Positions 1 through 4,273 of a stretch of DNA of 6,514 bases are shown one piece after another. Position 1 is the first letter of the stretch. Each line of letters begins with the position of its first letter. This stretch comes from Desulfurococcales archaeon. Its GTDB lineage: Archaea; Thermoproteota; Thermoprotei_A; Sulfolobales; WAQK01. The notes beneath the pieces were generated by a model that was not told the origin of the DNA, did no database searches, and worked only from the letters and a program-made list of their open reading frames with translations. Location: assembly GCA_027016915.1 (NCBI GenBank), contig JALURJ010000027.1, positions 1 to 6,514 of the forward strand, written 5' to 3'. The translations under genes were made by a program, and so were the position numbers.

Positions 1-126
1 GCCCGATCCCAGCTTGGGGGCCCTGCGTGGCCTCTCGGACCACACGGGGCGCCCCAACGCGGCCGGCTTAACTTCCGGGTTCGGGATGAGTCCGGGTGTT
101 GCCCGGCCGCTATGGCCGGGTCGGGC
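1..126 (-). rRNA. rrf: 5S ribosomal RNA
   Basis: This is the RNA of the central protuberance of the large ribosomal subunit. Read on the minus strand it starts GCCCGACCCGG at 126 and ends CUGGGAUCGGGC at 1. The two ends pair perfectly as helix I (GCCCGA with UCGGGC), which fixes both ends. The hallmark archaeal 5S segments are all present in order: GGGCAACACCCGGACUC, CCCGAACCCGGAAGUUAAGCC, and AAGCUGGGAU near the 3' end. The length of about 126 nt is normal. No 16S or 23S gene is in the window, in keeping with the unlinked 5S genes of Crenarchaeota. It lies 29 nt downstream of a minus-strand protein gene and has its own TATA box. Any 3' trailer or terminator lies beyond position 1. Confidence 0.96.
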
Positions 127-150
127 CGGTTCGAAATGAGTTCAGGGGTG

Positions 151-160
151 TTTTATTAAG
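151..160 (-). promoter_or_regulatory. TATA box (and BRE) of the 5S rRNA gene
   Basis: The minus strand reads CTTAATAAAA from 160 to 151, preceded by a purine-rich AGAAAA stretch that could act as the BRE. The centre is about 28 nt upstream of the mature 5S 5' end at 126, the usual archaeal TATA-to-start spacing. The TAA stop codon of the upstream zinc-ribbon gene (158-156) lies inside this box, so the promoter overlaps the end of that coding region. The assignment rests on sequence and spacing only. Confidence 0.6.
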
Positions 161-539
161 TTTTCTTCTGTTTCTCGGCCTCTTTCGACTCCGGCTTCTC
201 CTCCCTGTTGTATATAGCGTCGATTACGAGGTGGGCGCCACATTTGGGGCATGTGCCTGCTATTTTGCCCACGTAGTCGCCTTTGCTGAACTCCCTCTCC
301 TCGCGGTGCTCACAGCTGGTGCACCGGACCTCAACTACTGTTTTCCTGCGGATCTCCTGCTTCTTTGGCTGGGCTATGTTCATGAGTAGGGTGACTGCTA
401 GGAGTAGGGCCGTTATGAGGGCTACCGACCATAGGGCGTCGAGAGTGTCGCCGGCCCCGCCCTGGGCCTCCGCGCTCTGAGCGTTAAGCAGCGCTGCAAG
501 CAGGACCACCAATACTGCTTTCCTCCCCACGTTTCCCAC
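156..539 (-). CDS. Membrane-anchored zinc-ribbon protein (hypothetical)
   Basis: I recognise no named family for this 127-residue protein. It begins with a signal-peptide-like segment (R6-K7, hydrophobic residues 8-20, and an AEA-Q site at 23-26). A second hydrophobic segment follows at about 38-56. A basic stretch (PKKQEIRRK) comes next, then a Cys4 zinc ribbon with C73-x2-C76 and C97-x2-C100, and a highly charged Lys/Glu tail. The positive-inside rule puts the zinc ribbon in the cytosol, held by one membrane span. The GTG start at 539 lies 1 nt after the stop of the DUF1512 gene, so translation is probably coupled. An in-frame GTG at 530, preceded by GGTGGG, is an alternative start three codons later. 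The stop codon falls inside the 5S rRNA promoter. The zinc ribbon may bind nucleic acid or protein, but this is inference. Confidence 0.82.
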   Translation of the reverse strand: MGNVGRKAVLVVLLAALLNAQSAEAQGGAGDTLDALWSVALITALLLAVTLLMNIAQPKKQEIRRKTVVEVRCTSCEHREEREFSKGDYVGKIAGTCPKCGAHLVIDAIYNREEKPESKEAEKQKKT

Positions 540-540
540 C

Positions 541-1659
541 CTACTGGGCTATTCCCACAGTGTTCCCTATGCCGGCTACTAGGACCGTGTCTCCCTCCTT
601 CGTGTTTCTGAGTATAAGCTCCTTTATCCTCTCAACAACCTTCTCGGCAGCCTTAACTATCTCCTCCTTCATCTCGTGGATTGCCTCCTCCATTCCCATC
701 TTAACCACTATGGCGTGGAGGGGTATGCCGTACTTAGAGGCGGCCCTCTCTATCCTGATCTTCTCGGGCCCGGGATCCCCTATGGCTGCGCCGGAGCCCT
801 CGGCTATGGATCCCGTGTCCTCGCCCTCCAGCTTCAGCGCAGCGTCTACCGTTATTATCATGGAGAGGTTTCCGTTCAGCTCCTCCACGATCCTTTCAAC
901 AGCCTTGCCAGGCTTCCCCACCCTGGAGCCGGGCCCCTCAGCCTTAACCACTATAAGCTTCCTGTTCTCCAGGAGGGTTTCAGCTGCCACAGTGTCTTCG
1001 GCGACGCGGCGCAGCTCAGAGCCCTTCATGAGCCTATATGCGACGAGGGCCCCTAGGCCGTCACCTATGGGTTTTCCGGCGGTGAAGACGTCTATGGCCT
1101 TGTAGTAGGTCTCGGCTATCTTGAGGAGCTGGGGCATGATGAGCTCCAGCTGCATTATGAGGACCCAGTTCCTGGTCTTCTCGCCGAAGAGCAGGTAGTG
1201 GCGCACCACCTTGTAGAGGAAGTTGAGAGCCGTGCTTATCTCGGCCACCGTCTCGGCGAGGCTCCTCTCTATGTCGGTGGCCTTCGGCGTGATCCTCTCT
1301 ATCAGGTGCTTGAACCTCTGCTCCCTTACGTTGAGGACGTGGTCCAGCCTCCGGATAATATCGGTGGGCTCAATGGTTACAGGCTCTATGACGAAGTAGT
1401 CGACAAGCCTGTCCATAATCTCGGACGGGTTCTCTGCACCCGCCTCGGCAAGCATCTTCTCAGCATGCTTCCTAGAGTCCCGGGCATAGCGCTCCAACAC
1501 CCTAAGCCTAGCCCTGATGTTCCTCGTCCATATGTATACCTGGAGCCTCTGGTTGAACCCGAAGAATATGAGTATAAATATAATCATGAAGACAAGCTCC
1601 GAGACCACCTGGATCCAGTCAGCGATGCCTGCCATTACATCCACGCTCCTGGCCAACAT
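541..1659 (-). CDS. DUF1512 family membrane-anchored protein of unknown function
   Basis: This 372-residue protein matches what I know of the archaeal DUF1512 family, whose function is unknown. It has one N-terminal membrane span (about 20-35), followed by a strongly basic stretch that places the rest in the cytosol. Residues 40-190 are mostly helical and charged. The C-terminal half holds glycine-rich motifs typical of a ligand-binding or catalytic domain: GDGLG at 199-203, EGPGSRVGKPG at 241-251, DAALKLEGEDTG with AEGSGAAIGDPG at 272-297, and GIGNTVGI at 363-370. Length is close to the family norm. The ATG at 1659 has no clear Shine-Dalgarno. The ATG at 1635 (residue 9), preceded by AGGAGCGTGG, is an alternative. 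It lies 23 nt after the aminopeptidase gene and 1 nt before the zinc-ribbon gene, so all three are likely one transcript. Confidence 0.85.
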   Translation of the reverse strand: MLARSVDVMAGIADWIQVVSELVFMIIFILIFFGFNQRLQVYIWTRNIRARLRVLERYARDSRKHAEKMLAEAGAENPSEIMDRLVDYFVIEPVTIEPTDIIRRLDHVLNVREQRFKHLIERITPKATDIERSLAETVAEISTALNFLYKVVRHYLLFGEKTRNWVLIMQLELIMPQLLKIAETYYKAIDVFTAGKPIGDGLGALVAYRLMKGSELRRVAEDTVAAETLLENRKLIVVKAEGPGSRVGKPGKAVERIVEELNGNLSMIITVDAALKLEGEDTGSIAEGSGAAIGDPGPEKIRIERAASKYGIPLHAIVVKMGMEEAIHEMKEEIVKAAEKVVERIKELILRNTKEGDTVLVAGIGNTVGIAQ

Positions 1660-1682
1660 CTCAGTAGAGGGAGCGAAGTTTA

Positions 1683-2609
1683 TCAGAGTTTCGTAGACCG
1701 CGTGGTAACCACAACGTCGTCCTCGGTTATGAACACTGTGTGCTCGAACTGGGAGACAAGGCCTCCAGCGGCCTCAACAAGCACAGGGTAGGCGTGAACC
1801 ACCCTCCTCTTAACAAGCCTCTCAAGCCCGGCTACAACGTCCTTCCCCTCCCCCAGGTCCAGGAGCCACCTAGCCGTGAAGGGCAGGGTCCTGAACCTGG
1901 AGTACGCCTCTGAGAGGAGTCGTGCCTCGAAGCTTCGAAGCCCCTTAGCCCTTATCTTCACGACCGCGTAGATGTAGTACTCCCTGGAGTCCCTAACGTA
2001 GCCAGCCCCATTGGTGGCGAACGGCTCTATGGCGTAGGCGTGTCCCGGCTTAAATGTGCCGAACCTCAGAGGCTCACCTGTGTTAGGGATCGACTCACCG
2101 GCATGAATCAGGTACCTGCCCAGGCTGTGGCCGCTCAGGTTCTTGATGGGCTTAAAACCGAACCTCGTTATAGTCTCCTCGACAACCCTGCCCACATCCC
2201 GGAACTTGGCCCCAGGCCTTATGACCGAGAGAGCCGCCTCCAGCGCCTCCCTAGCGGCTTCGAGCAGTGCGTCGTGGTCAGGGTTAAAGCTCACCGTCAC
2301 GGCGGTGTCTGCTATATAGCCGTCCACCTGCACGCCCACATCCAGCTTCACCACGGATCCCTCCGGCACAAGGGTCTCGTCGCCGGGCGGAGGAGTGTAG
2401 TGGGCGGCCACGCTGTCGACGGATATGTTGCAAGGGAAGGCGGGCTTGCCGCCCAGCTCCACAATCCTCCTCTCAACCCACTCACATATGTCAAGGAGAC
2501 CCGCACCCGGCCTTATCCTGGAGACCGCCTCATCCCTCACCTTAGCCGCTATCCTCCCGGCCTCCAAGTGCTTCTTCAGTGCTTCTTCGTCAAACCCTCC
2601 CGAAGGCAA
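1683..2609 (-). CDS. map: Methionine aminopeptidase, type II
   Basis: This cytosolic dimetal protease removes the initiator methionine from nascent proteins. The pita-bread fold is complete. Numbering from the TTG start at 2609 (308 residues), the metal ligands are D90 (KLDVGV), D101 (IADTAVT), H161 (GHSLGRYLIHAG), E195 (AIEPFAT) and E289 (QFEHTVF). H70 (AAHYTP) and H169 are the substrate-site histidines. The insert between H161 and the last ligand marks type II. The frame is open up to an ATG at 2711, but that would add 34 residues absent from archaeal relatives of about 295-300 residues and would overlap the divergent gene. The TTG is preceded by GAGGGGGAT at 6 nt spacing, near the ideal GAGGTGAT. 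It is the first gene of the minus-strand run with DUF1512 and the zinc-ribbon protein. Confidence 0.95.
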   Translation of the reverse strand: MPSGGFDEEALKKHLEAGRIAAKVRDEAVSRIRPGAGLLDICEWVERRIVELGGKPAFPCNISVDSVAAHYTPPPGDETLVPEGSVVKLDVGVQVDGYIADTAVTVSFNPDHDALLEAAREALEAALSVIRPGAKFRDVGRVVEETITRFGFKPIKNLSGHSLGRYLIHAGESIPNTGEPLRFGTFKPGHAYAIEPFATNGAGYVRDSREYYIYAVVKIRAKGLRSFEARLLSEAYSRFRTLPFTARWLLDLGEGKDVVAGLERLVKRRVVHAYPVLVEAAGGLVSQFEHTVFITEDDVVVTTRSTKL

Positions 2610-2615
2610 CAGCGC

Positions 2616-2624
2616 ATCCCCCTC
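2616..2624 (-). promoter_or_regulatory. Shine-Dalgarno site of the methionine aminopeptidase gene
   Basis: The minus strand reads GAGGGGGAT, one mismatch from GAGGTGAT, the complement of the crenarchaeal 16S 3' tail. It lies 6 nt before the TTG at 2609. It supports that TTG over the distant ATG at 2711. Confidence 0.6.
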
Positions 2625-2643
2625 TAGTATCCATGAGGAGTGG

Positions 2644-2651
2644 AAATATTT
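2644..2651. promoter_or_regulatory. Palindromic TATA box shared by divergent map and hydrolase genes
   Basis: AAATATTT is a perfect palindrome, so TBP could bind it for either direction. Its centre is about 37 nt from the hydrolase ATG (2685), predicting a plus-strand start near 2674, just before its GGTG ribosome site. It is about 38 nt from the aminopeptidase TTG (2609), predicting a minus-strand start near 2621-2625, just at its Shine-Dalgarno. Flanking GGAAA or GAAAC on both strands could act as BRE. A competing minus-strand box, CTTTAATT at 2671-2664, would give a longer leader of about 30 nt for map. Confidence 0.5.
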
Positions 2652-2663
2652 GTTTCCAGCACC

Positions 2664-2671
2664 AATTAAAG
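2664..2671 (-). promoter_or_regulatory. Alternative TATA box for the methionine aminopeptidase operon
   Basis: The minus strand reads CTTTAATT, close to the crenarchaeal A-box. A start about 26 nt downstream (near 2641) would leave a leader of about 30 nt carrying the whole Shine-Dalgarno site. It competes with the palindromic box at 2644-2651. Sequence alone does not decide between them. Confidence 0.35.
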
Positions 2672-2674
2672 TGT

Positions 2675-2678
2675 GGTG
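2675..2678 (+). promoter_or_regulatory. Shine-Dalgarno site of the UPF0173 hydrolase gene
   Basis: GGTG lies 6 nt before the ATG at 2685 and matches the CACC core of the archaeal 16S tail. It favours that ATG over the in-frame GTG codons at 2673 and 2676, one of which forms part of this site. Confidence 0.45.
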
Positions 2679-2684
2679 CGCGGC

Positions 2685-3359
2685 ATGGGGTACGTTAGGT
2701 GGCTGGGCCACTCCTCCTTCGAGCTACAGGTCTCGGGCAAGAAGATCCTCATAGACCCCTGGCTCACCAACCCCCAGGGCGTGGCGAAACCAGAGGACTT
2801 CACCGACGTCGACTATGTCATCGTTACCCACGACCACGGCGACCATCTGGGCGAGGCAGTGGAGGTTCTGAGGAAGAGCAAGGCCAAGTTCGTGGGCATC
2901 TACGAGCTGGCAATGTGGGTGGCAGAGCAGGGCATAGGGCAGGACAGGGTTGTGGGCGGAAACATAGGGGGCCCCATGAAGCTCGACGGCATAGAGGTTA
3001 TGCTCACGCCAGCCACACACAGTGCCAGCAGAGGCTACCCTGCAGGAGCCCTAATACTGTCTGACGAGGCCAACATATACCATACCGGGGACACGGGGCT
3101 CTCAGCCGAAATGGCTTTGCTGGGCGAGCTCTACAGGATCGACATAGCCCTTATACCGATTGGCGGACACTTCACCATGGACCCCCTGCAGGCCGCCAAG
3201 GCTGTGGAGATGCTGAGGCCCAAGACCGTGGTGCCCATGCACTACGGCACCTTCCCAGTGCTCTACGGCAGGCCGGAGGAGTTCAAGAGGCTCGTCGAGG
3301 AGAAGGGCCTTGAAACCAGGGTGGTCGTACTGAGGCCTGGCGAGAAGTTGGAGTTCTAA
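2685..3359 (+). CDS. UPF0173 family metal-dependent hydrolase (metallo-beta-lactamase fold)
   Basis: This is a probable dinuclear zinc hydrolase of about 224 residues, in the cytosol, with unknown substrate. Numbering from the ATG, the family signature THDHGDH is at 48-54. Further ligands are H112 (PATHSAS), D136 (HTGDTG) and H186 (PMHYGTF). The opening VRWLGHSSFEL and the IDPWLTNP strand match the family start. In-frame GTG codons at 2673 and 2676 would add three or four residues. The ATG fits relatives best, since they begin two to four residues before the first strand, and it is preceded by GGTG. It is divergent from map and lies upstream of the membrane kinase gene, 44 nt away. UPF0173 members are widespread in archaea and bacteria and this one is full length. 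A TTTTT run follows 9 nt after the stop. Confidence 0.93.
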   Translation: MGYVRWLGHSSFELQVSGKKILIDPWLTNPQGVAKPEDFTDVDYVIVTHDHGDHLGEAVEVLRKSKAKFVGIYELAMWVAEQGIGQDRVVGGNIGGPMKLDGIEVMLTPATHSASRGYPAGALILSDEANIYHTGDTGLSAEMALLGELYRIDIALIPIGGHFTMDPLQAAKAVEMLRPKTVVPMHYGTFPVLYGRPEEFKRLVEEKGLETRVVVLRPGEKLEF

Positions 3360-3367
3360 CCCTACAA

Positions 3368-3374
3368 CTTTTTA
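3368..3374 (+). promoter_or_regulatory. T-rich element: weak promoter or terminator between hydrolase and kinase genes
   Basis: CTTTTTA starts 9 nt after the hydrolase stop. A T5 run is enough to promote archaeal termination, so it may end the hydrolase transcript. As a TATA-like box its centre predicts a start near 3397, only about 7 nt before the kinase GTG and beyond that gene's GAGGTG site. That fits poorly. Co-transcription with some read-through is equally possible. Confidence 0.3.
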
Positions 3375-3390
3375 CACCACTCCATCCCTA

Positions 3391-3396
3391 GAGGTG
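3391..3396 (+). promoter_or_regulatory. Shine-Dalgarno site of the membrane kinase gene
   Basis: GAGGTG is a perfect match to the crenarchaeal 16S 3' tail complement. It lies 7 nt before the GTG at 3404 and 10 nt before a second GTG at 3407. It favours 3404 and implies a transcript that begins upstream, probably in or before the hydrolase gene. Confidence 0.6.
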
Positions 3397-3403
3397 CGGG
3401 TCT

Positions 3404-4069
3404 GTGGTGAACTACCTGCCCCTCAACCCGGCCACGGAGATTGGGTACGCCCTCGTACTCCTAGTGTACGTGCTGGGCATAGTGGGCCTAACCAAGCTAC
3501 TCTACGACGCTATGAGGCGCCGCGGCCTCCCCCACAACGTGGCGGTCTACTACAACAGGAAGGTTATCCACATATTCGCTGGCGGCGTTGTGGCTCTCCT
3601 CGTGCCCAAGTTTTTCACGACACCCACCATACCCCTAGCCCTCGCACTCCTGCTTACAGTATTCGTCTACATACCCCACAGGACGGGCAAGCTGATGTAC
3701 TGGTTTCAAGTCGAGGACAACATGTTTGAGGTGAACTTCACCCTGATGTGGGGCCTAGCCGTCTTCCTCCTCTGGGTGCTGTTCCAGAACCCCTACATAG
3801 CCATAGTGCCTCCAGCGTTCATGGCGTTCGGCGATGCCGTCACTGGGGTTGTCAGGAACACCCTCTACAGGCGGAGGACCAAACACTGGGTCGGCAACAT
3901 AGCGATGGCCGCCGTCACTATACCCCTAGGCTACGTATACGCAGGCCTGCCAGGCGCCCTCGCAGGAGCCGTGGCGTCCTTCGTGGAGAGGTACGAATTC
4001 CCACCCATAGACGATAACGTCCTGATAACCCTGTCATCCATAGCGATACTAATGGTGTGGTACGTGTAG
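3404..4069 (+). CDS. Dolichol/phytol kinase-like membrane protein (SEC59/VTE5/DGK1 superfamily)
   Basis: This polytopic membrane protein of 221 residues probably transfers phosphate from a nucleotide, often CTP in this superfamily, to a long-chain isoprenoid alcohol. Hydrophobic segments lie at about 13-33, 54-69, 75-91, 112-127, 130-142, 164-190 and 206-220. Motifs seen are NRKVIHIFAGG (51-61), the superfamily R-K-x-x-H-x-x-G; FGDAVTGVVRN (142-152), the nucleotide-site GD; RRRTKHWVGNIAM (156-168), in place of the usual GK...KS-x-EGS stretch; and PPIDDNVLITL near the C-terminus, like the family's PIDDN. The GTG start at 3404 sits 7 nt after GAGGTG. In archaea the natural substrate could be dolichol for N-glycosylation or geranylgeraniol salvage; the sequence cannot tell. 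The gene converges on tRNA-Thr with a 16-nt gap. Confidence 0.78.
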   Translation: MVNYLPLNPATEIGYALVLLVYVLGIVGLTKLLYDAMRRRGLPHNVAVYYNRKVIHIFAGGVVALLVPKFFTTPTIPLALALLLTVFVYIPHRTGKLMYWFQVEDNMFEVNFTLMWGLAVFLLWVLFQNPYIAIVPPAFMAFGDAVTGVVRNTLYRRRTKHWVGNIAMAAVTIPLGYVYAGLPGALAGAVASFVERYEFPPIDDNVLITLSSIAILMVWYV

Positions 4070-4085
4070 AGGAAACTCCGGGAGG

Positions 4086-4203
4086 TGGAGCCGCCGGCGG
4101 GATTCGAACCCGCGACCACCGGCTCTCCCGGAGGGCGACCTCGGACCGTCTGAGGCCAGGCCCCGTACAAGGCCGGCGCTCTACCGGGCTGAGCTACGGC
4201 GGC
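4086..4203 (-). tRNA. tRNA-Thr(UGU), intron-containing, CCA encoded
   Basis: The minus strand folds into a complete cloverleaf. The acceptor is GCCGCCG/CGGCGGC, the D arm GCUC-AGCCCGGUA-GAGC, and the anticodon stem CCGGC/GCCGG. The anticodon loop is CU-UGU-A then A38 after splicing, the variable loop is UGGUC, and the T arm is GCGGG-UUCGAAU-CCCGC. The discriminator is U, as in archaeal tRNA-Thr, followed by an encoded CCA (4088-4086). Anticodon UGU is at 4169-4167. The mature length is 77 nt once the 41-nt intron between 37 and 38 is removed. It is divergent from thiL and convergent with the kinase gene. The GUA triplet overlapping the anticodon is out of register, so tRNA-Tyr is excluded. 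Confidence 0.97.
4125..4165 (-). other. tRNA-Thr intron (41 nt) with bulge-helix-bulge splice motif
   Basis: The intron sits at the canonical 37/38 site. The 5' bulge is U36-A37^C and the 3' bulge is AG^A38, both cut after the second nucleotide as the archaeal splicing endonuclease requires. The central helix is C32-U33-U34-G35 with intron CGGG (two G-U pairs). The intron body forms GGGG with CCUC, then a hairpin GGCCUC/GAGGUC with a 9-nt loop. It is far too short for a homing endonuclease. Its last nine nucleotides can also pair with the tRNA 3' trailer (see findings). Confidence 0.92.
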
Positions 4204-4233
4204 TCCAGCGTGGAGATATTCGATTACTGAGGG

Positions 4234-4250
4234 TATTTATTTCTTAATTC
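4234..4250. promoter_or_regulatory. AT-rich promoter block between divergent tRNA-Thr and thiL
   Basis: On the minus strand AAATAAATA (4242-4234), preceded by GAATTAAG, is a TATA/BRE candidate. Its centre predicts a start near 4212, about 9 nt before the mature tRNA end at 4203. On the plus strand TATTTATTT (4234-4242) or CTTAATTC (4243-4250) could serve thiL. The first predicts a leader of about 10 nt and the second an almost leaderless mRNA. The two directions share the same 17-bp block. Confidence 0.55.
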
Positions 4251-4273
4251 ACCCTCTAACCCGGAGAGCAGGC

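Noticed and set aside
96..389. Plus-strand frame crossing the 5S rRNA and the zinc-ribbon gene
   Set aside because: It overlaps a certain rRNA gene and the antisense of a motif-bearing protein, with no domain of its own.
560..1105. Long plus-strand open frame opposite the DUF1512 gene
   Set aside because: It mirrors a well-supported minus-strand gene, is rich in Ser/Pro typical of antisense frames, and has no recognisable domain or ribosome site.
1136..1142. ATGATGA resembling a C box of a C/D guide RNA (plus strand)
   Set aside because: No CTGA D box lies at a suitable distance and it is inside a conserved coding region. A similar hit on the minus strand near 5727-5733 also lacks a D box.
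1198..2627. Plus-strand open frames opposite DUF1512 and methionine aminopeptidase
   Set aside because: They are shadows of GC-rich coding sequence; the minus-strand frames carry complete, recognisable motifs.
4166..4168. GUA triplet read as a tRNA-Tyr anticodon
   Set aside because: With CCGGC as positions 27-31 the loop puts UGU at 34-36. The U discriminator and the bulge-helix-bulge cut sites agree with tRNA-Thr.
3931..4170. Minus-strand frame across tRNA-Thr and the kinase 3' end
   Set aside because: It reads through a tRNA cloverleaf. Its GGxxGSNPAGG-like peptide is the translated T-arm, a common artefact.
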